Shown here one piece after another: positions 51,356 through 60,201 of a stretch of DNA of 64,000 nt. Positions within the stretch are counted from its first letter, which is position 1, and each line of letters begins with the position of its first letter. This DNA is from Stutzerimonas stutzeri. Its GTDB lineage: Bacteria; Pseudomonadota; Gammaproteobacteria; Pseudomonadales; Pseudomonadaceae. The position numbers and the translations under genes were made by a program. The notes under the pieces are model-generated. The model saw only the letters and a list, made by a program, of their open reading frames with translations. It was not told where the DNA came from and searched no databases. The stretch is taken from the NCBI RefSeq assembly GCF_002890915.1, contig NZ_POUT01000009.1:177096-241095 (forward strand), given 5' to 3'.

Positions 51356-52879
51356 ATGACCGTGATCAAGCAAGACGACCTGATTCAAAGCGTCGCTGAC
51401 GCTTTGCAGTTCATTTCTCACTACCATCCCGTTGATTTCATTCAGGCGATGCACGAAGCCTACCTGCGTGAGGAATCTCCGGCCGCGCGCGATTCCATGG
51501 CGCAGATCCTGATCAACTCGCGCATGTGCGCCACCGGTCATCGCCCGATCTGCCAGGACACCGGCATCGTCACCGTGTTCGTCCGCGTCGGCATGGACGT
51601 GCGCTGGGACGGCGCCAGCATGAGCCTGGACGACATGATCAACGAGGGCGTCCGTCGCGCCTACAACCTGCCGGAGAACGTCCTGCGTGCTTCGATCCTC
51701 GCCGACCCGGCCGGTTCCCGCAAGAACACCAAGGACAATACGCCGGCGGTCATCCACTACTCCATCGTCCCCGGCGACAAGGTGGAAGTGGACGTCGCGG
51801 CCAAGGGCGGTGGCTCCGAGAACAAGTCGAAGATGGCCATGCTCAACCCGTCCGACTCGATCGTCGACTGGGTGCTCAAGACCGTGCCGGAAATGGGCGC
51901 CGGCTGGTGCCCGCCGGGCATGCTCGGCATCGGCATCGGCGGCACCGCCGAGAAGGCCGCGGTGATGGCCAAGGAAGTGCTGATGGACCCGATCGACATC
52001 CACGAGCTGAAGGCCCGCGGCCCGCAGAACCGCATCGAGGAGCTGCGCCTGGAGCTGTTCGAGAAGGTCAACCAGCTGGGTATCGGCGCCCAAGGCCTGG
52101 GCGGCCTGACCACCGTGCTCGACGTCAAGATCATGGATTACCCGACCCACGCCGCCTCGCTGCCGGTGTGCATGATCCCCAACTGCGCCGCCACCCGTCA
52201 CGCGCACTTCGTGCTCGACGGTTCCGGCCCTGCCGAACTGACCCCGCCGCCGCTGGACGCCTACCCGGAAATCGTCTGGGAAGCCGGCCCGAGCGCGCGC
52301 CGCGTCGACCTCGACAGCATCACCCCGGAAGAGGTGCAGAGCTGGAAGCCGGGCGAGACCATCCTGCTCAACGGCAAGATGCTCACCGGCCGCGACGCCG
52401 CGCACAAGCGCATGGTCGACATGCTGAACAAGGGCGAGGAGCTGCCGGTGGACCTCAAGGGCCGCTTCATCTACTACGTCGGCCCGGTCGATCCGGTCGG
52501 TGACGAAGTGGTTGGTCCGGCTGGCCCCACCACCGCCACGCGCATGGACAAGTTCACCCGCCAGATCCTGGAAAGCACAGGCCTCTTGGGCATGATCGGC
52601 AAGTCTGAGCGTGGCCCGATCGCCATCGACGCGATCCGCGACAACAAGGCCGTGTACCTGATGGCCGTCGGCGGCGCCGCCTACCTGGTCGCCCAGGCGA
52701 TCAAGAAGTCCAAGGTGCTGGCCTTCGCCGAACTGGGCATGGAAGCGATCTACGAGTTCGAGGTCAAGGACATGCCGGTCACCGTCGCCGTCGACACCAA
52801 GGGCGAGTCGGTGCACATCACGGGACCTGCGATCTGGAAGCAGAAGATCGCCGACAGCCTGGCGGTGGAAGTGCAGTAA
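51356..52879 (+). CDS. Fumarate hydratase class I (Fe-S)
   Basis: Converts fumarate to malate in the TCA cycle. 507 residues, the single-chain class I type: 4Fe-4S cysteines in RPICQDTGIV, SLPVCMIPNCAATRH; substrate-binding GLGGLTTVLDVKI and VGPAGPTTATRMD. GAGGA precedes the ATG. A TATACT at 51270 may be its -10, without a clear -35. Class I iron-sulfur enzymes are oxygen-labile; whether a second fumarase exists is not visible. Confidence 0.95.
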   Translation: MTVIKQDDLIQSVADALQFISHYHPVDFIQAMHEAYLREESPAARDSMAQILINSRMCATGHRPICQDTGIVTVFVRVGMDVRWDGASMSLDDMINEGVRRAYNLPENVLRASILADPAGSRKNTKDNTPAVIHYSIVPGDKVEVDVAAKGGGSENKSKMAMLNPSDSIVDWVLKTVPEMGAGWCPPGMLGIGIGGTAEKAAVMAKEVLMDPIDIHELKARGPQNRIEELRLELFEKVNQLGIGAQGLGGLTTVLDVKIMDYPTHAASLPVCMIPNCAATRHAHFVLDGSGPAELTPPPLDAYPEIVWEAGPSARRVDLDSITPEEVQSWKPGETILLNGKMLTGRDAAHKRMVDMLNKGEELPVDLKGRFIYYVGPVDPVGDEVVGPAGPTTATRMDKFTRQILESTGLLGMIGKSERGPIAIDAIRDNKAVYLMAVGGAAYLVAQAIKKSKVLAFAELGMEAIYEFEVKDMPVTVAVDTKGESVHITGPAIWKQKIADSLAVEVQ

Positions 52880-52904
52880 TAGCCGTCTGGTGCTGAAAAC
52901 GGAG

Positions 52905-52929
52905 AGCCCGGCCTTGCGCCGGGCTTTCT
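52905..52929 (+). terminator. Terminator-like hairpin after fumarase
   Basis: Stem AGCCCGGC / GCCGGGCT with a 5-base loop and a weak TTCTG tail, 26 bp after the stop. Confidence 0.6.
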
Positions 52930-52947
52930 GCTTTCAGGCCCGGCGTA

Positions 52948-53171
52948 TCAGCCCTGCTCGCGGCGCAAGCGGACGAACAGCGCCTCGACCTTCTCCCGCG
53001 CCCAGGGCGTGCGGCGCAGGAAGGTCAGGCTCGACGTGATGCTCGGCGCGCTCTTGAAGCAGCGGATGTCGATTCGCTGGGCCAGCCCTTCCCAGAGCCG
53101 TAGTGCGCCTGCAGTTCGGTCAGCATGGCAGCCAGCGTGATGCCGTGCAGAGGATCTTTTGCCTGGGTCAT
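52948..53171 (-). pseudogene. VF530 (DUF2132) DNA-binding protein, frameshifted
   Basis: The 5' part starts MTQAKDPLHGITLAAMLTELQAHYG in frame (quoted in two parts: MTQAKDPLHGITL and MLTELQAHYG). The 3' part in another frame reads WEGLAQRIDIRCFKSAPSI and FLRRTPWAREKVEALF, then ends RREQG. Together they are a typical 74-residue VF530 protein. The shift is near 53093-53099 (HYG, then GGCTC-TGG). The span is 224 bases, one short of a whole number of codons, so one base was lost or was missed in sequencing. As read, the first frame runs out into 20 unrelated residues. Confidence 0.8.
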
Positions 53172-53207
53172 TGGTACTCTGAGTGAAGTATGTAGATCAG
53201 TGCGTTC

Positions 53208-53262
53208 GCAGGAGCCGGCTCGCCGGCGATGGCCGCACGGGATCGCCGGCCAACCGGCTTGA
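53208..53262. repeat. Second REP-type inverted pair
   Basis: Arms AGCCGGCTCGCCGGCGAT (53213-53230) and its partner at 53242-53259, 16 of 18 complementary. Sequence family GCAGGAGCCGGCT differs from the other REP pair (45951-46025). It is between the VF530 remnant and the DJ-1 gene. Confidence 0.8.
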
Positions 53263-53298
53263 TTGCCAGGCATCGAAGCCGGCGAACGCTGCGGCATT

Positions 53299-53880
53299 CT
53301 ACAACGTGATGCGCGTACCAAGCACCTGCACAAAGGCCGCCAGCCAGGCCGGATGCGCCGGCCACGCCGGGGCACTGACCAGGTTGCCATCGGTATGTGC
53401 CTGGTCGACGGCGATGTCCACGTACTCGCCGCCCGCCAGTCTCACCTCCGGCGCGCAGGCCGGATAGGCGCTGCAAGCGCGTCCTTGCAGTACGCCGGCC
53501 GCGGCAAGCAGCTGCGCGCCATGGCAGACCGCGGCGATCGGCTTGTCCGCCTCGGCGAAGGCGCGCACCAGCGCCAGCACCTGCTCGTTCAGGCGTAGAT
53601 ACTCCGGTGCACGGCCGCCAGGAATCAGCAGCGCGTCGTAGTCCTCGGCACGCACCGCGGTGAAATCGAAGTTCAGCGCGAAATTGTGCCCGGGCTTCTC
53701 GCTGTAGGTCTGGTCGCCCTCGAAATCGTGGATCGCCGTACGCACGGTATCGCCGGCCTTCTTATCGGGACATACGGCATGCACGCGATGGCCGACCATC
53801 TGCAGCGCCTGGAACGGCACCATGGTCTCGTAGTCTTCGGCGTAATCGCCGACCAGCATGAGGATGTTCTTCGCCGCCAT
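53299..53880 (-). CDS. DJ-1/PfpI-family protein
   Basis: 193 residues with the nucleophile cysteine C119 in AAVCHGAQ and a well-formed PGGRAPEYL loop. Members range from proteases and glyoxalases to chaperones; the specific activity is unknown. A GAGAGCGATC-type site lies upstream, AGGAGAG. It has no signal peptide. Confidence 0.9.
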   Translation of the reverse strand: MAAKNILMLVGDYAEDYETMVPFQALQMVGHRVHAVCPDKKAGDTVRTAIHDFEGDQTYSEKPGHNFALNFDFTAVRAEDYDALLIPGGRAPEYLRLNEQVLALVRAFAEADKPIAAVCHGAQLLAAAGVLQGRACSAYPACAPEVRLAGGEYVDIAVDQAHTDGNLVSAPAWPAHPAWLAAFVQVLGTRITL

Positions 53881-53979
53881 GATCGCTCTCCTTCTCGACT
53901 GTGGAGCATCGCTCCGAGCGCGAGGGCGTCAGGGCCACACCCGTCTCGCCGCGCACCGCGAACGAGCCGGAAATGACGC

Positions 53980-55140
53980 CTAGCCACCGCGATTGAAAAT
54001 GTTCACCAGCACTCGGTCGAGCCAGCCCCACATGCGCTGGTACAGCCGCAGGTAGAGGGGACGCGCATACCACCTGCGCAGATCGATCTCGACACTCCGC
54101 TGGAAATCCTGCTCGAAGCTTTGCTGCACCTGCGCGCTCAGCGAGGCATCGATCGCTTCGAGATTCGCCTCGAGGTTCCAGCGTAGATTCCAGTGGTCGA
54201 AGTTGCACGAGCCGACGCTGACCCAGTCGTCCACCAGCACCATTTTCAGGTGGGAGAAGTGTGGCTGATACTCGTGAATGCGCACGCCGGCGCGCAGCAG
54301 CCGCGGATAGAAACGCTGCCCGGCATAGCGCACGGGCGGATGGTCGGTGTTGCGGCTGGTCAGCAGCAGGCGCACCTCAACGCCGCGCCGCGCCGCCCGG
54401 ATCAACGCCCGGCGCACCTTGCCGGTGGGCAGGAAGTAAGGGGTCGCCAGCCAGATGCGCTTTTCCGCGTGCCGCAGGTTGCGCAGCAGGCTGTGCAGGA
54501 TGTCGCGATGCTGGCGCGCCGCGGCATAGGCGACACGCCCCAGGCCGCTGCCCATGGGCAGCAGCGGAATGCGTGGCGCCCGCTGCGGCAGCGGCAATTG
54601 CCAGATGCGCCGCTTGAGGCAGTTCACCCACTGGCTGTCGAACAAGGCCTGCCAGTCCTGCAAAAGCGGACCGGACATCTCGACCATCGCCTCGTGCCAG
54701 TGCCCGTCGGCTTTGCCGGGAATCCAGAATTCGTCGGTCACGCCCGCTCCGCCGACATATCCCGTGCAGCCGTCGACCAGCAGGATCTTGCGATGATCAC
54801 GGTGCAGGTTGCGCAACTTCAGCCGCAGCGACAGCGGGTTGTACAGGCGCAGCTCGACGCCCGCCTGCTCCAGCCGATCGCGGTTGGCCTGGCTCATCTT
54901 CAGGCAGCCGAACCCGTCGAACAGGCAGCGCACCCGGACCCCGCGCGCGGCGGCGCGCAGCAAGGACTCGATCAGACGCTCGAGACACTGCCCATCTTCC
55001 ACCAGATACAGCTCCAGATCGACGCGGCGCTCGGCTCGCTCGATGGCCTCGAGCATGGGCGGGAAGAACTGCGGGCCATCGATGAGCAGGCGAAAGCGGT
55101 TCTCACTGCGCCACGGAAAGACAGCCCCGGCCAGCATCAC
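53980..55140 (-). CDS. Phospholipase D-type cardiolipin synthase (ClsB-like)
   Basis: 386 residues with two HKD motifs: HRKILLVDG (near residue 120) and HLKMVLVDD (near residue 295), the signature of PLD enzymes. Bacterial relatives of about 400 residues without membrane segments, such as E. coli ClsB, make cardiolipin or phosphatidylglycerol from phosphatidylethanolamine. The start is M1 or M2; the ribosome-binding site does not decide. Weak conserved context with the acyl-CoA-like gene on its right. Confidence 0.9.
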   Translation of the reverse strand: MMLAGAVFPWRSENRFRLLIDGPQFFPPMLEAIERAERRVDLELYLVEDGQCLERLIESLLRAAARGVRVRCLFDGFGCLKMSQANRDRLEQAGVELRLYNPLSLRLKLRNLHRDHRKILLVDGCTGYVGGAGVTDEFWIPGKADGHWHEAMVEMSGPLLQDWQALFDSQWVNCLKRRIWQLPLPQRAPRIPLLPMGSGLGRVAYAAARQHRDILHSLLRNLRHAEKRIWLATPYFLPTGKVRRALIRAARRGVEVRLLLTSRNTDHPPVRYAGQRFYPRLLRAGVRIHEYQPHFSHLKMVLVDDWVSVGSCNFDHWNLRWNLEANLEAIDASLSAQVQQSFEQDFQRSVEIDLRRWYARPLYLRLYQRMWGWLDRVLVNIFNRGG

Positions 55141-55398
55141 CGGGCGTCACCCGCGACCGGGCCATGCGACAGGCGACGAAGTGAAGATGCCGATAGACAA
55201 CGCAATGACATGAAATCCTTTTTCCAGTGAACGTCCAGCAACCTGGCGGAAAACGAAATCACCCGCCCGACGACGCGCCAGCGGACCGCGAGTAGCTTAC
55301 CCAGTCCCCACGACATGACAAGGCAGCGGCACCGCCCCCTCCGCCTCCTGCACCGATATAGGTCGGCTCCGCCTGCAGGAGTTCCCCTTGGCAAGCGC
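55141..55398. other. Intergenic region, ClsB-like / acyl-CoA dehydrogenase-like
   Basis: 258 bp with no recognised gene. It includes the ClsB-like upstream region and a run of CGACGCGCC-type sequence, with no firm promoter. Confidence 0.5.
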
Positions 55399-56301
55399 TC
55401 AGGCCGACGCCGCAGGTGCGATGCCCAGCGCCAGCAGCGCCTGCTCCAGACGCCGGGCCCGGGCCTCGCGGGCAAGCCCGAGCACCGCGCGATCGCGTCG
55501 CCAAAGCTCGCTGTTGGGCCCTGGCGTGGCCAGCAGGGCGCTTTCGAGGTCGGCCTCGAGCGTTGCGAACTGCTCGGCCAGCGCGGCCAGCAGCAGATGA
55601 CTCGCCGCCTCGTGCGCGGGCTGACGAGCCATCTCCGCCGCGCCGGCCAACACGCCCAGCAGGCGCAGCGACAGGCTCCGAGGCCACTGGTGCCGCAGCG
55701 CCAGGCCGTAGAGCCAGGCGGTCAACGCCGCCAGCACGTAGAGGTCCTCGAGGGTACGGAAGGGTTTGACGTAGCCGCTCCAGCCATCGCCCGGCAGCCT
55801 GTCGCCAACGGCCTGCTCGAGGCGCAGACGGGCATGGGGCACATCGGGAACCAGCGGCAACCGGGGGCCGGCTTCCAACCGAACGCCAGCCTGCGCCGCC
55901 TCGACGGCGAACAGGCCGAGCCGCGGGGGCTCTTCTGGCGCTTCCTCACGGGCGCAAACCAGCAACCACTGCGCCGCCTGGCCTGCGCTGACGAAATCCT
56001 TGCCGCCATTCAGCTGCCGCCCATCCCAGCGGGTCGCCATATCGGCAGGGCGCAGCTTGCGGTTTTCCGTTGCACAGAACGCTCCCAGCCCCGCCGGAGC
56101 AGCCGGCCACAGCGCCCGCAACGCCGCCTGGTAGCCGGCAAGAAAGGCCAGCCCCGGCGTGCAGGCCAGCCGCCCGCCATACACCGCCAGCACGAAGGGA
56201 TCGGCGCTGCCGGCACCAGCGACGAGCTGCGCATACCAATCCGGCAATCCCCTTGCGGCCTCGACCGGCTGCACCGGTCCGATCAGCTGTTTCCACGACA
56301 T
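55399..56301 (-). CDS. Short acyl-CoA dehydrogenase-like protein
   Basis: 300 residues, well short of the roughly 380 of true acyl-CoA dehydrogenases. Segments FCATENRKLRPADMATRW and GRQLNGGKDFVSAGQAA match the flavin-binding middle domain. The C-terminal helical domain is present, but I cannot locate the catalytic glutamate, so enzyme activity is uncertain. MSWKQL has GGAG at ideal spacing; upstream ATGs have none. Neighbour of the ClsB-like gene, as I recall in P. aeruginosa PA4339-PA4340. Confidence 0.75.
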   Translation of the reverse strand: MSWKQLIGPVQPVEAARGLPDWYAQLVAGAGSADPFVLAVYGGRLACTPGLAFLAGYQAALRALWPAAPAGLGAFCATENRKLRPADMATRWDGRQLNGGKDFVSAGQAAQWLLVCAREEAPEEPPRLGLFAVEAAQAGVRLEAGPRLPLVPDVPHARLRLEQAVGDRLPGDGWSGYVKPFRTLEDLYVLAALTAWLYGLALRHQWPRSLSLRLLGVLAGAAEMARQPAHEAASHLLLAALAEQFATLEADLESALLATPGPNSELWRRDRAVLGLAREARARRLEQALLALGIAPAASA

Positions 56302-56501
56302 CGGCTTCTCCGCGTTTTTTTCGCCCATCTTCATCGAAGCGGGCGGGACAGTCACTCAAGCATCATCGATTCGTCACAGCGCCGACATGCCCCCCACCTA
56401 GCCTGAGCCGGCAACCAGATAACCGAGCGCAACCATAACAATCAGGTGCTCGCGTTGCATTTGCCAACCCGCCACTGCCACGGCGGAACAGGAGACAGAG
56501 C

Positions 56502-57248
56502 ATGAGTGCCATTGCCGATCCACGCAGCACGCGTCAACTGCAAGCCGAGCGCCTGGATGGCGACCAGGCCCTGCGCGAAGCCCAGGCCCTGCGCTATCGG
56601 GTCTTCAGCGGCGAATTCGATGCCCGCCTGCAGGGTGCGGAGTTCGGGCTGGATATGGACGACTTCGACGTTCACTGCCGCCATATCGGCGTGCGCGATC
56701 TTGCGACCGGCGAGCTGGTCGCCACCACGCGGCTGCTCGATCACCTCACCGCGCGGCGGCTGGGACGCTTCTACAGCGAGGAGGAGTTCGCCCTGCACGG
56801 CCTGGCGGAACTCGACGCGCCGGTCCTGGAGATCGGCCGTACCTGCGTCGACCCGGCCTACCGCAACGGCGCCACCATCGCGGTGCTCTGGAGCGAGCTG
56901 GCGGAGGTGCTCAACCAGGGCGGCTACCGCTACCTGATGGGCTGCGCCAGCATCCCGATGCGCGACGGCGGCATCCAGGCCCGCGCCATCATGCAGCGGC
57001 TGCGTGACAGCCACCTGAGCACCGAACTGCTGCGCGCCGAGCCCAGGACGCCCCTGCCCGAACTGGAGCTCGCCGACAACGTCACCGCCCAGCTGCCGCC
57101 GCTGCTCAAGGCCTATATGCGCCTGGGCGCGAAGATCTGCGGCGAGCCCTGCTGGGACCCCGATTTCCAGGTGGCGGACGTCTTCATCCTGCTCAAGCGC
57201 GAGGAGCTTTGCCCGCGCTATGCCCGTCACTTCAAGGCGGCGGTCTGA
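56502..57248 (+). CDS. olsB: L-ornithine N-alpha-acyltransferase (OlsB)
   Basis: First enzyme of ornithine-lipid synthesis, transferring a 3-hydroxyacyl group from acyl carrier protein to ornithine. 248 residues, GNAT-like: LRYRVFSGEFDARLQGAE, FDVHCRHIGVRDLATGELVA and ILEIGRTCVDPAYRNG-type sequence (here LEIGRTCVDPAYRNG). It is 1 bp before olsA. A possible Pho box precedes it, fitting induction by low phosphate. Confidence 0.94.
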   Translation: MSAIADPRSTRQLQAERLDGDQALREAQALRYRVFSGEFDARLQGAEFGLDMDDFDVHCRHIGVRDLATGELVATTRLLDHLTARRLGRFYSEEEFALHGLAELDAPVLEIGRTCVDPAYRNGATIAVLWSELAEVLNQGGYRYLMGCASIPMRDGGIQARAIMQRLRDSHLSTELLRAEPRTPLPELELADNVTAQLPPLLKAYMRLGAKICGEPCWDPDFQVADVFILLKREELCPRYARHFKAAV

Positions 57249-57249
57249 A

Positions 57250-58023
57250 ATGACGCGGCTGCACCTCTATGGGCGCCTGCTGCACGTTGCCGCGGTCATC
57301 CTGCTGGGGTTGCTGCTGGCCGCCAGCCTTGGCCTCGCTGCGCGCTGCGCCATGCGCGCCTCGCCACTGCGCAAGCAGAGCCTGACCCGCTGGTTCCTGG
57401 CGCGCCTGGCCAATGCCCTGCCCTTTCGCGTGCGCGTCATCGGCGAGTTGCCGACACAGCCGATGCTCTGGGTCGCCAACCATGTGTCCTGGTGCGACAT
57501 CCCGCTGCTGGGGATGCTGCTGCCGATCTCCTTCCTCGCCAAGGCCGAGGTGCGCGGCTGGCCCGTGCTCGGCTGGCTGGCCCAGCAGGCCGGCACCCTC
57601 TTCATCCGCCGCGGCGCAGGCGACGCGGCGCAGGTCAATCGGCAACTGGCAAGGCACCTCGAACAGGGCCGGCACCTGCTGATCTTCCCGGAGGGCACCT
57701 CGACCGACGGCAGCGGCGTGCGCAACTTCCACTCGCGCTTGTTCGCCTGCGCGATAGAAGCCGGCTGCGCGGTCCAGCCCGTCGCCATTCGCTATCTGCG
57801 CCAGGGCGCGCGAGACCCCATCGCCCCCTTCGTCGGGGACGACGAACTGCCGTCGCATCTGCGTAGACTGCTGGCCAGCGAAGTGGCGCAGGTGGAAATC
57901 CACCTGTTGCCGCCCATCCGCGATACGGCGCCTGGCCGCAACGCCGTCGCCGAGCAGGCGCACAGCGCCATCGAAGGCGTGCTGTCCGGCGAACGACCGA
58001 TACCGGCAAAAGAGGCGGCCTGA
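57250..58023 (+). CDS. olsA: Lyso-ornithine lipid acyltransferase (OlsA)
   Basis: Second acylation of ornithine lipids. 257 residues: N-terminal hydrophobic anchor (residues 8-32), then the PlsC acyltransferase motifs NHVSWCDIPLLG (HX4D) and IFPEGTSTDG (block III). It starts just after olsB, so the pair is one operon. Similar to lysophosphatidate acyltransferase, but the position beside olsB decides the call. Confidence 0.94.
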   Translation: MTRLHLYGRLLHVAAVILLGLLLAASLGLAARCAMRASPLRKQSLTRWFLARLANALPFRVRVIGELPTQPMLWVANHVSWCDIPLLGMLLPISFLAKAEVRGWPVLGWLAQQAGTLFIRRGAGDAAQVNRQLARHLEQGRHLLIFPEGTSTDGSGVRNFHSRLFACAIEAGCAVQPVAIRYLRQGARDPIAPFVGDDELPSHLRRLLASEVAQVEIHLLPPIRDTAPGRNAVAEQAHSAIEGVLSGERPIPAKEAA

Positions 58024-58069
58024 TTCCGCCAATGACGCCCCGGGCCTGCCACTGGGTTAAGCTCGCCCC

Positions 58070-58642
58070 ATGAACTATCTCGCACACCTCCACCTGGGCG
58101 GCCCGCGGCCCGCCGACATGCTCGGCAGCCTCTACGGCGACTTCGTCAAAGGCCCCCTGCACGGTCGCTGGCCCGCCGACATCGAGGCTGGCATCCGCCT
58201 GCACCGGCAGATCGACGCGTTCACCGACAGCCACCCGCTGGTGCTGCAGGCCAAGGCGCGCTTTCCCGAGCAACGGCGGCGCTATGCCGGCATCCTCCTG
58301 GACCTGTTCTTCGATCATTGCCTGGCAGCCAACTGGTCGGATTATTCCTCCGAGCCACTGGATCGCTTCACCCGGCGGGCCTACCGGGTTCTTGAAAACG
58401 AACCCGCACTGCCGGGCCGACTCGCCGTGATCGCGCCGCAGATGGCCGCGCAGGACTGGCTGGGCAGCTACCGCGACTTCGCGGTGCTGGGCAGGGTGCT
58501 GTCCAACATCAGCCGGCGCCTCTCCCAGCCGGAGGGCCTGGCCGGTGGCCTGGAGGAGCTGGAGCGGTTGTACGACCCGCTCCTCGACGACTTCCGCGCC
58601 TTCTATCCGCAGTTGCAGCGGTTCGTCCGCAGCGTGGCGTAG
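58070..58642 (+). CDS. acpH: Acyl carrier protein phosphodiesterase
   Basis: Removes the 4'-phosphopantetheine prosthetic group from acyl carrier protein. 190 residues beginning MNYLAHLHLG, with GSLYGDFVKG, IRLHRQIDAFTDSHP and LFFDHCLAANW, the metal-binding histidine/aspartate set of the HD-like AcpH family. 46 bp after olsA; they may be co-transcribed. Confidence 0.95.
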   Translation: MNYLAHLHLGGPRPADMLGSLYGDFVKGPLHGRWPADIEAGIRLHRQIDAFTDSHPLVLQAKARFPEQRRRYAGILLDLFFDHCLAANWSDYSSEPLDRFTRRAYRVLENEPALPGRLAVIAPQMAAQDWLGSYRDFAVLGRVLSNISRRLSQPEGLAGGLEELERLYDPLLDDFRAFYPQLQRFVRSVA

Positions 58643-58653
58643 CCGGTGCTCAC

Positions 58654-59430
58654 TCAGCTGGCGTAGCCGGGGCTTTGCGCGTCCAGCTTGCGCAGCAGTG
58701 CCGGCCACGCCAGCGTGCCGCCCATGCCCGAGCGGGAACGGGTCACCCCCGCCGCCATGGCCTTGGCGCCGGCGAGAATCTGCGCCGGTATGGGGATCAG
58801 CTCGGCACCGCCAGCCTGCGCCATGACCTGGATTTCACAGGCGCGCTGGAAGATGAACATCATCAGGAAGGTGTCGGCGATGCTGCCGCCGCAGGTCATC
58901 AGGCCGTGGTTGTGCAGCAGCATGAATCCAGTCTCGCCGAGGTCGGCCTGCAACCGCGCCTTCTCCTCGTGATTCAGAGCCACCCCTTCATAGCCGTGGG
59001 TCGACAGGCTGGCCAGCACGAACAGCGACTGCTGGCTGATGGGCAGCAAGCCCTGACGCTGGGCCGATACCGCAACGCCGGCGCAGGTGTGGGTATGCAT
59101 GACGCAGGCGACGTCGTGGCGAACCTCGTGGACCGCGCTATGGATCGTGTAGCCGGCGGGATTGATGTCGTAGGGGCTGTCCATCAACTTCTCGCCGGCC
59201 AGGTCGACCTTGACCAGGCTCGACGCCGTGATTTCGTGGAACATCAGCCCGTAGGGGTTGATCAGGAAATGATCGGTGCCGGGAATCTTCGCCGAGATGT
59301 GCGTGAAGATCAGGTCGTCCCAGCCATGCAGGGCGACCAGCCGGTAACAGGCGGCCAAGTCGACGCGCGCCTGCCATTCGGCAGGGCTGACCTGGCTCTC
59401 GAGCGAAGGCAATGCATGCAGGGCAGTCAT
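58654..59430 (-). CDS. Class II aldolase/adducin family protein
   Basis: 258 residues: zinc-ligand histidines in VMHTHTCAG and LLHNHGLMTCG, with the conserved LVALHGWDDLIFTHISAKIPG in the N-terminus (quoted as HGWDDLIFTHISAKIPG). Substrates in the family range from fuculose-phosphate to methylthioribulose phosphate; no partner gene indicates one here. MTALHAL is preferred because AGAGGTG lies 6 bp upstream; a GTG 3 codons earlier has none. Confidence 0.9.
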   Translation of the reverse strand: MTALHALPSLESQVSPAEWQARVDLAACYRLVALHGWDDLIFTHISAKIPGTDHFLINPYGLMFHEITASSLVKVDLAGEKLMDSPYDINPAGYTIHSAVHEVRHDVACVMHTHTCAGVAVSAQRQGLLPISQQSLFVLASLSTHGYEGVALNHEEKARLQADLGETGFMLLHNHGLMTCGGSIADTFLMMFIFQRACEIQVMAQAGGAELIPIPAQILAGAKAMAAGVTRSRSGMGGTLAWPALLRKLDAQSPGYAS

Positions 59431-59536
59431 CGGTAACACCTCTTGTTATTGTCGTGTCGGTGCCCTCGATTCTAGCCAGCCACGGGTGGCCAGGCACTTG
59501 CCCTTGCAGCCAGGCGGCTGGCCCGGCGAGCCATGC

Positions 59537-59989
59537 TCAGCCGCGCAGGGCCGCGGCGAAAGCCTCCAGCCAGGGCTCGGCATCGCTTTGCGGAGTGACC
59601 GTCTCGCTGGCGTCGAGGCGCAGCATCTCCTGGGCCTCGCGCACGCCGAGTTCGGCGAACAGCTCGCGAATCAGCTCGCCGCCACCGCAGAAGGTATCGC
59701 CGTAGCTGGCGTCACCCAGGGCGATGATGCCGCCGGGCAGGCCGTTCCAGGCCGGGAACTGGTCGCGGATGGCCGAGTACAGGGGGATGAAATTGTCCGG
59801 CAGCTCGCCCATGCCGGTGGTCGAAGTCACGATCAGCAGCGCTTCGGGCGCGAACTCGAGAATCTGCGGCAACTGCGCGCGCGGGTCATGCCAGGCGTCG
59901 AAACCGGCGGCCTTGAGTGTGCGTTCGGCGTGACGGGCGACGTCTTCGGCGGTGCCATAGACGCTGCCGGAAAGAATGGCGACTTTCAT
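59537..59989 (-). CDS. mioC: Flavodoxin-like protein MioC
   Basis: FMN-binding electron carrier of 150 residues. FMN loop SGSVYGTAEDVA and the second loop TSTTGMGELPDNF are the flavodoxin-domain signature; E. coli MioC supports biotin synthesis. The isoalloxazine loop is GDASYGDTFCG. 106 bp from the aldolase gene, same direction, separate unit likely. Confidence 0.9.
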   Translation of the reverse strand: MKVAILSGSVYGTAEDVARHAERTLKAAGFDAWHDPRAQLPQILEFAPEALLIVTSTTGMGELPDNFIPLYSAIRDQFPAWNGLPGGIIALGDASYGDTFCGGGELIRELFAELGVREAQEMLRLDASETVTPQSDAEPWLEAFAAALRG

Positions 59990-60201
59990 GATGCGGCTCC
60001 GGGATCAAAGCCGCGCATTATGCCGCAATCGTCGCCCCCGAGTGCCGCCCCCGGCAATCTCCCCGATTTGTGCACTTCGTCGGCGCGCCCAGCGAAGCGG
60101 AACTAAACTATCCCCAGGTGGTCACAGCGCCGACTGCCCCCTGCAGCCATCCGGCCGCGGCGCTACCAAGTGAAGGGCACGGTCCTTCCGAGGGTAACCG
60201 C

